A DNA stretch of 57,842 bases from Kofleriaceae bacterium (GTDB lineage: Bacteria; Myxococcota_A; Polyangia; Haliangiales; Haliangiaceae). The stretch is taken from assembly GCA_025357755.1 (NCBI GenBank), contig JANXOP010000007.1:1-57842 (forward strand). The letters run 5' to 3'. This document shows positions 44,270-52,696 of this stretch, in pieces. The notes under the pieces are model-generated. The model was not told where the DNA came from. It made no database searches and saw only the letters and a program-made list of their open reading frames with translations. Numbering within the stretch: the first letter of the stretch is position 1; every line of letters starts with the position of its first letter. Made by a program: the position numbers and the translations under genes.

Positions 44270-44875
44270 TCATCCCCCATGCAAGAGGATTCGAAACCCC
44301 GAAGGAAACTCGACCTTGATCTTACGACCGGGGAGGGACGCCCGAACGTAGCCTTCACCGAACGTGGCGTGGAGGACGCGGTCGCCGCGCCCGAACGTCG
44401 CCTGCGCCGAATAAGGCAGCGGCGGTGTGCGCGGGCGATCGAAGTAAGCACGAGGCGCGACGGAGACACCTTCGCAGATGGATCGGTCGTCGTCGGCTGC
44501 GGCCTTCGGGTCGAGCTCGCGAGCACTCCGTGAATGCATCGAGAACACGACGAAGCCGGCGTCGAACGCGAAGCCGATGTCGGTGGGTTTCCCAGCGTAG
44601 CCCTTGGAGCGGAGCTCGGTAACGACCTCGTCGAGGAACCGGCCCGTCAGCTGAACACCATCGAAGCGGGCCTCCTTACGTCCGTTACCGCACCCGATCT
44701 CGACGAGCTCCACGATGTCGCGGTCCGAGTACGAGATGATCAAGACCGGCGTCGTCGGGTAGACTCCGCGCTCGCTGCGTGGCTCGTGCACGGGCTTGCC
44801 GATCCTGCTCTCGACGTCGGCGCGTGAATCACCGACGCGCGCGAGCTCCACACCGATCCCCGGAAGGACTTCCAT
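44270..44875 (-). CDS. uncharacterised protein with a Tudor/KOW-like C-terminus
   Basis: 201 residues. The N-terminal 100 residues (GIGVELARVGDSRADVESRI, FDGVQLTGRFLDEVVTELRS) are not recognised but look like a folded alpha/beta domain. The C-terminal 45 residues (RGDRVLHATFGEGYVRASLP, GRKIKVEFPSG) resemble the small module that ends UvrD/PcrA and the RecQ encoded at 37393-39066. No signal peptide. Confidence 0.7.
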   Translation of the reverse strand: MEVLPGIGVELARVGDSRADVESRIGKPVHEPRSERGVYPTTPVLIISYSDRDIVELVEIGCGNGRKEARFDGVQLTGRFLDEVVTELRSKGYAGKPTDIGFAFDAGFVVFSMHSRSARELDPKAAADDDRSICEGVSVAPRAYFDRPRTPPLPYSAQATFGRGDRVLHATFGEGYVRASLPGRKIKVEFPSGFRILLHGG

Positions 44876-44923
44876 GACGCGAGCCGTAGCATAACCGCGT
44901 GATCCGAAGAAAGGACCTTGACG

Positions 44924-45342
44924 ATGGCGCGAGCACCCATCCGGTTGGTCAGCGAGACCGCGCGGCAGATGACGGAGTTGATCCGCCGCGACGCGCGAGA
45001 GCGCGGACTTGGAACCGATGCGACCTTCGAGCAGCGGCGAGATGCAGCGGCAGCATTGACGAGCGATGCGTTGTGGCTGGACGCCGACCTGGACCTGCGC
45101 GAAGCGATCACTACGGCGGCGGAGGTCGAGGTCGATGGGCGTTGCTACGCCGCGCTCGATCAGCCGTCGTCGGCGACCTACTACAGTCGATGGGCAGTCA
45201 CCCGATCGATGAGGCGCTTTACCGCGGGGTCGGCACGCGCAATGGCCCGACGATCAAACCGATCGAGGTGCGCGTCGGGATGATCGAGCACATGACGCCG
45301 GACATGGCGCGGATCGTCGGTGAGTTGGACAAGCCCAAATGA
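44924..45342 (+). pseudogene. frameshifted ISKra4-like transposase N-terminal fragment
   Basis: The first frame reads RLVSETARQMTELIRRDARE and ITTAAEVEVDGRCYAALDQP, then SSATYYSRW. After the loss of one base near 45193 the next frame continues GSHPIDEALYRGVGTRNGPT and MIEHMTPDMARIVGEL. Joined, these match the N-terminal region of ISKra4-type transposases (GVRNGPT, then a MTP-type motif). The DDE catalytic part is missing, and no terminal repeats were identified. A dead fragment. Confidence 0.7.
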
Positions 45343-45372
45343 ATGCTGCGATATGCGTCCGGCGCGATGTCC

Positions 45373-45408
45373 GGTGGCCGGATTCCGCCCGGCCACCCGC
45401 CTTTTGTT
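45373..45408 (+). terminator. probable intrinsic terminator
   Basis: A perfect 9-bp stem GGTGGCCGG (45373-45381) and CCGGCCACC (45389-45397) with a 7-base loop is followed by CGCCTTTTGTT. It lies 48 bases upstream of the second SLOG-receiver gene, so it either ends transcription from upstream or acts as a leader attenuator for that gene. Confidence 0.65.
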
Positions 45409-45455
45409 AGCAGCAGATATTGCCGGAGGCACGCCGCGTATTTGACTCTCGGGCT

Positions 45456-46307
45456 ATGGCGATAACGGTCTTGCACACGGGTCAGTCCGGTGTTGAGCGC
45501 GGCGCTGATCGAGCGGCGCGGTTGTTAGGGCTCCAAGTCGGAGGCTTTTGCTCCATGCAGGGCAGAGACGAGCTGGGTGTACTGCCAGCGGAGATACTTC
45601 GCGATCTGAAGCGGTGCTCCACGACAGGTGTGCGAAACGCACTGCGCGCGACCCTCAGCGACGCGGACGCGCTGATTATCGCAGTGCCGAAGGTGCGCCA
45701 AATGAATCAAGTAGCGGGAGTGGAGATGCTGCGTGCGTCCGCGCGCGCCGCTGGAGTGCGGCAATGGGTCGTGGATCCGACGTCCGACCTAGGCGAGGTC
45801 GGTGCGCAGATCTATCGTGCGACCGCTGCCGCCCATATCCGGGCATTGGTCACCGGGCCTCGCCGCACGCGCTGGCTCGAAGGCGAGGAGCTCGGCAGGG
45901 GCATCGTGCTCGAGCTCGCGACACAGGCGCGCACGGCACGGCGAAAATATCGCGTGCTTGTGGTCGATGACGAAAAGATCATCGCACAGAGCGCCTGCCG
46001 TCTGCTACGGGCTCTCGGCCACACCTGCGTGACTGCGTTCGATGGCGCCGCAGCGCTTAGTCTTGCCAGTGAATTCAACCCTGACGTAGCGATCCTCAAC
46101 GTTCGATTGCCGGATCTGAGCGGCGACGAGGTCGCGCGACGGTTGCGCGAGCAGCGGAGCTCGCCGCTCTTTCTTGCAGCCATCACCGGATCGGTTGACG
46201 CGACGGAACGCTCCAACGCGTTCGACCGTCATGTGGTGATGCCCGCTACCGCCTCGGTGCTTCAGGAGCTCTTGGACGATGCCGATTTCCTGCTTGCCGC
46301 GGTTTAA
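45456..46307 (+). CDS. SLOG/molybdenum-carrier-like domain fused to a degenerate receiver (copy 2)
   Basis: 283 residues from the ATG at 45456. It is a paralogue of the protein at 1909-2793 along its whole length: VLHTGQSGVERGADRAA, GRDELGVLPAEILRD, VTGPRRTRWLEGE. The receiver keeps the acidic pair D171/D172 and T244 but has Asn at the phospho-acceptor position (N215 in AILNVRLPD) and Met in place of the conserved Lys (M262 in VVMPAT). It is also a few residues shorter in the alpha4 region. It should not be phosphorylated in the usual way, so may be constitutive or act as partner of copy 1. A terminator-like hairpin lies just upstream. Confidence 0.85.
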   Translation: MAITVLHTGQSGVERGADRAARLLGLQVGGFCSMQGRDELGVLPAEILRDLKRCSTTGVRNALRATLSDADALIIAVPKVRQMNQVAGVEMLRASARAAGVRQWVVDPTSDLGEVGAQIYRATAAAHIRALVTGPRRTRWLEGEELGRGIVLELATQARTARRKYRVLVVDDEKIIAQSACRLLRALGHTCVTAFDGAAALSLASEFNPDVAILNVRLPDLSGDEVARRLREQRSSPLFLAAITGSVDATERSNAFDRHVVMPATASVLQELLDDADFLLAAV

Positions 46308-46466
46308 TGCCGCGAACTCTCGCGTCAGTCGCTTCTTGTTTACTGACCCACCAACCGGTCGCAGGCGCTCACCACTTTGGGTCGCGCTGAGAACGCTCGC
46401 TCTGGGCCCGTACGACGCGACAGCGCGAGTCGCGAGACGTGCTCGGCAAACTGAAGGTAGCCAGAC

Positions 46467-47723
46467 ATGTTCCAACCCCCCAATCCGTCCGAGCGGTCGA
46501 CCGCGCTTCGTGTGCGTCGCGACCTCAAGATGGCCCGCAGCGTCCATGCGTACGTTCGCGGAAGCACGGAGCGGTTCTACGAATGGGTGGCATCTCCCGC
46601 GGGAAAATTGCTGCCTCGAGGACCGGATCTGTGGATCTGCGGTGACTGCCACGTCGGAAATCTCGGCCCCATCGGACACCCGGCTGGGCGCGCGATCGTC
46701 GAGCTCCGCGATCTCGATCAGACCGTGATAGGGAATCCCGCGCATGACGTCGTGCGGCTTGCTCTCTCACTCTCAATGTCCGCGCGCAGCTCAGATCTTC
46801 CGGGGGTGACTACCGCCCGCATTGTCGAGGAGCTGGTTGCGGGGTACGAGCGAGCGTTCGAAGGCGACGCAGCGCCTGAGCGCATCGCGGATCTTCCGGA
46901 GCCGATTCGGCTCGTCATGAAACAAGCGGTGCACCGAACGTGGACGCATCTATTTGCAGAGCGTTTGGGGAGAGATCGCCGCCAGATTCCGCTGAACCGC
47001 CGATTCTGGCCGCTCGCCGACGACGAGCGCACAGCGATCCAAGAGCTCGTCGCAACGGAGCCGATGCGCAAGCTGGTCGCGCAGTTGGCGAGTCGTCAAG
47101 ACGACACGATCATCAAGTTTGTCGATGCCGCTTTCTGGGTCAAAGGGTGCAGTTCGCTCGGGTTATGGCGTGCAGCGGTACTGGTCCAGATCAAAGACGC
47201 CTCGAAGAAGCATAAACGTCGTCGCCGCTCTCTGGCTTTGATCGACATCAAACAAGCGATCGATCCCATCGCTCCGTGGTCGATCGAGCCTACAGCTAAG
47301 CTACCGAATGGCGAGCGCGTGCATCGCGGCGCGCTTGCGCTCGCACCGGCCCTCGGCAAGCGAATGCTGTCCGCGCGCATACTCGACCGCTCGGTCTTCA
47401 TTCGCGAGCTCCTCCCCCAAGATCTGAAAGTCGAGCTCGACCATATCTCGACGGAGCAAGGTCGAGCGGTCGCGTTCTACTTGGGCATGGTCCTCGGGGA
47501 CGCGCACGGACGGCAACTCGATGCCGCGGGACGCCGAACCTGGCGCGAGGCGATGGCTGCGCGTCGCACGAACATCGACGCGCCGAATTGGCTCTGGAAG
47601 GCTGTCGTGCAGCTCGTCGGGCTTCACGAAGAGGCGTACCTCGAACACTGTCGCGAGTATGCGCTGACAGCAGACGAGGTCGGTCCTACAAGCATCGCTC
47701 AGCCGCTCGCTAAGACTGCGTGA
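46467..47723 (+). CDS. DUF2252 family protein
   Basis: 418 residues from the ATG following GAAGG. Family marks: LRVRRDLKMARSVHAYVRGS, WICGDCHVGNLGP, ELRDLDQTVIGNPAHDVVRLALSL, and FYLGMVLGDAHGRQLDAA near the end. DUF2252 proteins have a kinase-like fold related to aminoglycoside phosphotransferases; their substrates are unknown. The gene follows the second SLOG-receiver gene on the same strand with a 159-base gap, so co-transcription is possible. Confidence 0.88.
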   Translation: MFQPPNPSERSTALRVRRDLKMARSVHAYVRGSTERFYEWVASPAGKLLPRGPDLWICGDCHVGNLGPIGHPAGRAIVELRDLDQTVIGNPAHDVVRLALSLSMSARSSDLPGVTTARIVEELVAGYERAFEGDAAPERIADLPEPIRLVMKQAVHRTWTHLFAERLGRDRRQIPLNRRFWPLADDERTAIQELVATEPMRKLVAQLASRQDDTIIKFVDAAFWVKGCSSLGLWRAAVLVQIKDASKKHKRRRRSLALIDIKQAIDPIAPWSIEPTAKLPNGERVHRGALALAPALGKRMLSARILDRSVFIRELLPQDLKVELDHISTEQGRAVAFYLGMVLGDAHGRQLDAAGRRTWREAMAARRTNIDAPNWLWKAVVQLVGLHEEAYLEHCREYALTADEVGPTSIAQPLAKTA

Positions 47724-48096
47724 TGCGACCGGACTTTGACGTCGCGATGATCGGTAGCGTATCGGCGGCGCTGGCGCTCGGTGATCGCGCAGGCCACGGC
47801 TGGCGAATCGCCCCGAACATCACGGCGATATGGACCGCAGGATCGGTATGTCGCCACACGATTCGACGCAGGCTTCCCGCAGAACGATTGGCTCGCGATC
47901 GAGCTCGGCCCGCCGTACCTCTCGTTCCATGTCGTCGCTATCACGGAGCACCCGGACTCTGCGCACGACCTCCGGGCAGCGATCGAAAACAAACTGGCTG
48001 CGAGTAGCGCGCGCGTCGAGGGATCGCGCTGGTTTCGATGACTACGTGGTCAAGCCATTCTCAGCGCGCGAGTTGGTCGTCCGGGTGGAAGCGTAA
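47720..48096 (+). pseudogene. frameshifted remnant ending in a receiver-domain tail
   Basis: The first 35 codons (MMRPDFDVAMIGSVSAALAL) and, after a frame change near 47830, GPQDRYVATRFDAGFPQND and LAIELGPPYLSFHVVAITEH both look like genuine coding sequence, so one gene was probably broken by an indel. It then runs into a third frame, GFDDYVVKPFSARELVVRVEA, which is the last third of a receiver domain (KPF signature). I cannot name the first part. ATG overlaps the DUF2252 stop by four bases. Confidence 0.45.
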
Positions 48097-48430
48097 CTAT
48101 CGAGGGCGCAAGTGCGCGCTGTCACGGCCTCCATAACCGGAGACTCGTGTCCGTCTTCGCGAGCACGCCCATCGGGATCGCCATCTTGCGCGGTCCGAAC
48201 ACGTGTTCGAGTTCGTGAGCAGCAGCTGGTCAGACCGCCGCTAACGCAATCGGCACAACCGCGGAGTGCGCGCCTTCCCTCGGCTAACACCGACGACCGT
48301 GCTCCCACGACCGGTTCGGTGCCTCGGTCTAAACGACAAACGGTAACGTCTCCACAAGTCGAGGGCACGAGTCGTGCAAAGCATCGCGCACAAACGTGAG
48401 CATGGCTAACCAAAAATCGGGGGCTCGATC
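48097..48430. other. intergenic stretch without a supported gene
   Basis: No coding frame, RNA or repeat that I can support. It separates the receiver remnant from the next hypothetical gene. A promoter for that gene is likely here but no clear -35/-10 pair was recognised. Confidence 0.4.
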
Positions 48431-48922
48431 GTGACGCCGCTGTTATCACTGCGTCACAAGCTGTGTCGCGAGCTCGCACAGGCCGAGACCTCGGCGCAGT
48501 ACCATCCGGCTCGTCAAGCGCGGCAACTTGGCGACACCCCACCAGGTCACGCGTTCGCTGAGATCTCGAAGCAGGCGCTTTCCGTGTGGGCCCCGTTCGA
48601 GGCTGCTGTGGGCAAGAAGACCCTAGGTCTGGGCGTCGGCCGCGAAATTGGCAGGATCTTCTCGACGACGCGATATATCGCGGTCGACCGATTGATCGAC
48701 GCGCAACGCGCCTACCGCGGCACTTTACTCGGGCTCCAGCACGGCCTCGATTGCGGGCGCGTCCTTCGTCGGGTGGCGGAGCACACGGGAGAGAGCGCGA
48801 TTATCACCTGGTGTGACGATGCACTTAGGCGGCGCGCAGAGCTCATAGAGATCGCTGAAGAGCAGCTTGATTGGTTCGCTGACTTTCCAGAGGTTGCCCT
48901 ATGCAGCATCTCGAACATCTAA
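48431..48922 (+). CDS. uncharacterised helical protein
   Basis: 163 residues from a GTG. It is largely helical, with a C-terminal segment (RLIDAQRAYRGTLLGLQHGL, then ITWCDDALRRRAELIEIAEE) that looks like a compact helical bundle. No signal or membrane segment. Family not recognised. Confidence 0.6.
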   Translation: MTPLLSLRHKLCRELAQAETSAQYHPARQARQLGDTPPGHAFAEISKQALSVWAPFEAAVGKKTLGLGVGREIGRIFSTTRYIAVDRLIDAQRAYRGTLLGLQHGLDCGRVLRRVAEHTGESAIITWCDDALRRRAELIEIAEEQLDWFADFPEVALCSISNI

Positions 48923-49219
48923 AGCGCCTGCCGGTTGCCGGGCACGCACCATGCCGGCATCTCATCCGCGCTCGTCGGGGCGTGTCCCGACCGAGGCTTC
49001 CCGTGACAGTGATCGAGCGGCTCGATCATCTCGAACCACGTGCGGTGAAACATCTCGAGCTCGCGCCCGTTTCCGACCTGGAACAGTTCGAGCTCGTACA
49101 CGTAGCCGACGCGTGTCGCGGGCCCGGTGTCGACGTGTCGCACTGCGGGCTCCGTGTGCCCGTTACCGACCTCGAGGGTCGTCGCGCAGACTCGGTGACG
49201 CACACGCACTCGCACGAAC
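48919..49219 (-). CDS. possible small protein (weak)
   Basis: About 100 codons from a GTG near 49219 read VCATTLEVGNGHTEPAVRHV, then YELELFQVGNGRELEMFHRT and WFEMIEPLDHCHGKPR, with good third-position GC. It could be a small real gene or a relic; it lies in a debris region and overlaps the neighbour's stop. Family not recognised. Confidence 0.35.
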
Positions 49220-49356
49220 AATTCTAAGGGCGATTGAATGGCGAACGCCCTTCGGTCGACGCATCTAGTGGCGACGTGGTCGCTGTCCTCGGGCTCTCGA
49301 TCCACCGCGCGGCGGCTCGTCGAGTTCGACGCACCATGGTCTTGATACGACGAGCA

Positions 49357-49449
49357 GGTGGCGGCGTGCACGGAATGTGCGGCTACCACGCCACAGCGAG
49401 TGCGTTAGGCAACGTCTTCGGCTTCGCTCCGCCTCCGCTCGTGTCATGA
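49357..49449 (+). pseudogene. C-terminal scrap of a phytoene-dehydrogenase-like flavoprotein
   Basis: This stretch reads GGGVHGMCGYHATASALGNV and then FGFAPPPLVS before a stop. The end of the intact flavoprotein at 55897-57348 reads GGVHGMCGYFAAASALHHVF and then GLAPPPLLPF. A run of 24 bases around the codons for GVHGMCGY is identical in the two places. No FAD-binding part is nearby, so it is a duplicated or truncated relic. Confidence 0.8.
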
Positions 49450-49512
49450 GCATGCGCAGCTGGACTCGCGATCGAACTGCGTTACTCTGGCGCGCGAAAG
49501 TGCGGACATCGG

Positions 49513-50814
49513 ATGCGAGTCTTCGGCATCGGTAACTACAACGACCTCGGCTCGGTCTACATGCGCTGCGCGGCCGACGGCCACGAGGTCCGCGTCCACA
49601 TCGCCGAGCCGGAATCCCGGGATGTCTTGAGAGGCCTCGTCGATCAAGAGCCTGACCTCGAAGCCGGGCTCGCGTGGGTGCGCCGCGATGAGAACCACGT
49701 CGTGCTCGTGGAAGACTCGGGCTGGGGCGAAGACCAGGATTGTTGGCGTGCCGATGGTTTCAACGTGCTCGGCTCGAGTGCGCTCGGCGACCGGCTCGAA
49801 CAAGATCGCGCATTCGGCCAGCACGTCCTCTCCGAGGCGGGCCTCGCGGTCCTGCCGAGCCATTCATTCGCGAAGTTCGCCGCCGCACTCGAATTCGTCC
49901 GCACTCACCGCGCACGATACGTGCTGAAGTTTCATGGGGCCGACCTTCCTTCGAACGCGAACTATATCGGCATGCGAGATGACGCGACGGACATGATCGC
50001 CGTCCTTGAACGCGAACGCACGCTGTACGCGCGCGACGAACAGCCAGAGCCAACCTTCACGCTCATGAAATTTGTGACCGGGATCGAGGTCGGGTTCGGT
50101 TGTTTCTTCGATGGAGATGCGTTTGTCGGCCCGATCAATCTCGATTGGGAGCACAAGCGCTTCTTCCCAGGCGACCTCGGCGAGCTCACGGGCGAGATGG
50201 GTACGGTCGTCAGCTATCGACGAGGCGAGCGCCTGTTCGAAGCGACCCTCGCGCGTCTCGCGCCGGTGTTGCGTTCGGGCCGTCACGTCGGTTACGTCAA
50301 CCTCAATACGATCGTGAACGATGAGGGCGTCTGGCCACTCGAATTCACGTGCCGATTCGGCTATCCCGGGTTCGCGATCCTGTCCGCGATGTTGCTCGAA
50401 GACTGCGCTACGATCTGTCGCAACGTCGCGACACGAGCAGGCAAGAGCTTCGCCACGCGCGATGGTTACGCTGTAGGGGTTGTCATCACGGTGCCGCCAT
50501 TTCCCTATCACCACGGCTACGAGGAGCTGGGCAAAGGTCAAGTAGTCCACCTGCAATCCGGCCTGACCGCGGAGGAGCAACGCAACCTGCACTATGGCGA
50601 GATCGCGCTTGAGGGCGAGCATCTCGTCACCGCGGGCCAGGTTGGATACGTCATGGTCGCCACGGGCTGCGGTGGCAGCGTGACGGATGCTCGGCAAGCG
50701 GCGTACGCGCTGGTTTCCAAGGTGTCGATTCCGAACATGCGATATCGCAACGACATCGGTAGCGCACTCGACACGCGCGGTCTTGCCGAGCTTGCTCGGC
50801 TCGGTTGGCTCTAG
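49513..50814 (+). CDS. PurD-like ATP-grasp ligase
   Basis: 433 residues. The start MRVFGIGNYNDLGSVYMRC replaces the usual PurD N-terminus. The ATP-grasp core is visible (RYVLKFHGADLPSNANYIGM, FTLMKFVTGIEVGFGCFFDG, VGYVNLNTIVNDEGVWPLEF, TCRFGYPG), followed by a PurD-C-like domain with SVTDARQAAYALV. The enzyme should activate a carboxylate with ATP and join it to an amine. Weak N-terminal similarity and the neighbours (methyltransferase, amidinotransferase-fold protein, HDO protein) argue for a secondary metabolite rather than purine synthesis. The stop overlaps the convergent methyltransferase stop (CTAG). Confidence 0.82.
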   Translation: MRVFGIGNYNDLGSVYMRCAADGHEVRVHIAEPESRDVLRGLVDQEPDLEAGLAWVRRDENHVVLVEDSGWGEDQDCWRADGFNVLGSSALGDRLEQDRAFGQHVLSEAGLAVLPSHSFAKFAAALEFVRTHRARYVLKFHGADLPSNANYIGMRDDATDMIAVLERERTLYARDEQPEPTFTLMKFVTGIEVGFGCFFDGDAFVGPINLDWEHKRFFPGDLGELTGEMGTVVSYRRGERLFEATLARLAPVLRSGRHVGYVNLNTIVNDEGVWPLEFTCRFGYPGFAILSAMLLEDCATICRNVATRAGKSFATRDGYAVGVVITVPPFPYHHGYEELGKGQVVHLQSGLTAEEQRNLHYGEIALEGEHLVTAGQVGYVMVATGCGGSVTDARQAAYALVSKVSIPNMRYRNDIGSALDTRGLAELARLGWL

Positions 50815-51737
50815 ATCTCTGCGACAAGCAACACGGCGGCGATCCGCTCGACGGAACCGTAGCTAGCGCTCGAGAGCTCGGCGCCGAAGACGTCAGGGTC
50901 GAGCTCGCGATAGCTCCACGCTCGCTTCCCGAGGATGCTCGCCGCCGCTTCGCGGATCGGATCCACACCAGCGCGAATCGGCGACCCGGTGTAGAGCACG
51001 AGCTTGCCGCGAACACGCTCGCAGCTCTCCCGGAGAATCCTCATCGCGAGCCCTGTACCGAGCTCCCCGCCGCCATCGCGATAGCACCGACCGCTTGGAT
51101 CCGCGATATACGGCGGGTTCGCGATGACGAGGTCGACATCGCCCCTAACCGGGTCGAACAGATCGCCGACCGCGATCTCGACTCGCTCTGCACATCCATT
51201 GAGGTGTGCATTGACGCGCGAGAACATCGCCGCGAGAGGGTTGCAGTCGGTCAGAACGATACGCTCGCAACGGTCGGCGATCGAGATGCCACCTGCGCCC
51301 GACCCAGCACCGAGATCGAGGAGGCGGCGCGCGCCCGTGACTGTTCCGGCGAGAGCCGTGCAAAACCGATACGTGTCGGGGCCGAAGAACACGGCGTGTT
51401 CTCCAACCGTCGGATAAGCGGAATGTGCGAAGAGCTTGCCATCGAGCGTAGAGAACCGCACGCGGCTCGCGAACAGTCCATCGGCGCGGTGCTCGATCAC
51501 CTCTGCCACCTCGAGCGCGTGGAGGATGTCGCGAGGAACGAGCGAGGGCTCGAATGGGAAGCTCCAGCCGAAGACGTCGCGCATCGTGTGTGCGCTGCGC
51601 TTCCGCGCATAGACACGGTCGTGAGTGTCTGGCGTGACAGTAACGAACGCGTACTCCGACGCCGCGAGCCACGCCCCAACGGAAATCAGCGCTGTTTCAG
51701 GGTCCGACGGTGCTCGCATGGTTTGTCGCAGGAGCAA
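50811..51737 (-). CDS. PrmC/HemK-like SAM-dependent methyltransferase
   Basis: 308 residues from the TTG at 51737; an ATG at 51719 is equally possible. SAM motif LLDLGAGSGAGGISIA and the glutamine/adenine-N-methyltransferase motif VIANPPYIAD are clear. An N-terminal domain of about 130 residues precedes them. NPPY-type enzymes methylate planar nitrogens: release-factor glutamine in PrmC, but small amides or guanidines in biosynthetic clusters. The adjacent amidinotransferase-fold gene is on the same strand, 25 bases upstream. Confidence 0.85.
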   Translation of the reverse strand: MLLRQTMRAPSDPETALISVGAWLAASEYAFVTVTPDTHDRVYARKRSAHTMRDVFGWSFPFEPSLVPRDILHALEVAEVIEHRADGLFASRVRFSTLDGKLFAHSAYPTVGEHAVFFGPDTYRFCTALAGTVTGARRLLDLGAGSGAGGISIADRCERIVLTDCNPLAAMFSRVNAHLNGCAERVEIAVGDLFDPVRGDVDLVIANPPYIADPSGRCYRDGGGELGTGLAMRILRESCERVRGKLVLYTGSPIRAGVDPIREAAASILGKRAWSYRELDPDVFGAELSSASYGSVERIAAVLLVAEI

Positions 51738-51762
51738 TTCGCATACCGTCGCGATCGCGTGC

Positions 51763-52641
51763 TCAGGCAGCCACCCTCTCGATGGCGGAACCCGTCTCGT
51801 GGAGTTTCGCGACTAGGCAGGCAGCGCTACCTCCGGCGAGCTGAAATTGATCGAGTGGCGCGGTCACAGTCTGTCGCCCGAGGGACCGCCATAACGCGGT
51901 CATCTCGGCGGACTCGGTTCCGGTGACCACCACATCTCCAACTTCCACCACGTTGATCGAGAAACGCTTTGCTTCCGGCAAGGGAACGTCCCGCGTTCGC
52001 CGGAAACAAAGTGCCTCGAGATCGCGCACGGCTGCCGGGGTGAACGCCTCGCGGCAGTATACGAGCGTATCGTCCGATAGCACCGTAAGCGCGGTATCGA
52101 GGTGAAATAACGCCGGATCGCGGAGCTCGAGGGTCACGACCTCGCAATCGAGGAACTGAGCGAGCCCGGATGCCGACGCTCGGTCGGACCGAACCCCGTG
52201 GCCCAGCAGTGCAAGCCTGCGTTGCGCGATCACCTGAACATCTCCACCTTCCAGCGACGTCGTCAGCGGTCGAGCGACTATGAACCCGGCGCGGGCGAGC
52301 TGACGCGCACGAGTTCCGGACTCGAGCCGTCGCTCGCGATGATAGAACGTCGTCGGTAGCGCCCGCGCGCCCGAACCGTGATCGACGAGGATCACGGAGT
52401 CTTTCATGAACACAGAGTCGTATGCGGCATGCATGAACGGCACGCGCAGGACGCGGGCGCCATACAATTTGAGCGCGCGTACAAAGCCTGTGTGTTGCGC
52501 GCACGCCTTTTTCGAATCTGCTGCACCTATCCGCATGTGAGGGTTGATCGCCCATGCGACTCGATACTCACATCTAGACGCATCCTGTTCGCTGCCGTGC
52601 GAGCACGAGCATGCGGGGCGACTCAAAACGAACGAGCTCAT
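51763..52641 (-). CDS. amidinotransferase-fold (DDAH/arginine deiminase-like) hydrolase
   Basis: 292 residues from the ATG at 52641. Visible catalytic set: Asp75 and Asp81 (AAYDSVFMKDSVIL), E131-GG-D134 (SLEGGDVQVI), H180 (FHLDTALTVL) and the nucleophile C275 (GGSAACLVAK). These match dimethylarginine dimethylaminohydrolase-type enzymes that attack a guanidinium carbon. There is an unusual Cys-rich insertion before residue 26. It lies divergently to the HDO gene (55-base spacer), so the two are probably co-regulated. Confidence 0.88.
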   Translation of the reverse strand: MSSFVLSRPACSCSHGSEQDASRCEYRVAWAINPHMRIGAADSKKACAQHTGFVRALKLYGARVLRVPFMHAAYDSVFMKDSVILVDHGSGARALPTTFYHRERRLESGTRARQLARAGFIVARPLTTSLEGGDVQVIAQRRLALLGHGVRSDRASASGLAQFLDCEVVTLELRDPALFHLDTALTVLSDDTLVYCREAFTPAAVRDLEALCFRRTRDVPLPEAKRFSINVVEVGDVVVTGTESAEMTALWRSLGRQTVTAPLDQFQLAGGSAACLVAKLHETGSAIERVAA

Positions 52642-52696
52642 GCACTGCTCCGTAGCAACCTGCGGGCCGGCCCTCACTTTGCAAATTCGGAAGGCC

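Noticed and set aside
45498..45524. Whether the DUF2252 or SLOG-receiver genes form a phage-defence island.
   Set aside because: SLOG domains occur in defence systems, but there is no nuclease, TIR, restriction or CRISPR gene nearby, so defence is not supported.
48112..48399. Small reading frame in the intergenic stretch.
   Set aside because: It is Arg/Ser/Pro-rich, has no ribosome-binding site and no similarity to known proteins; typical of non-coding GC-rich DNA.
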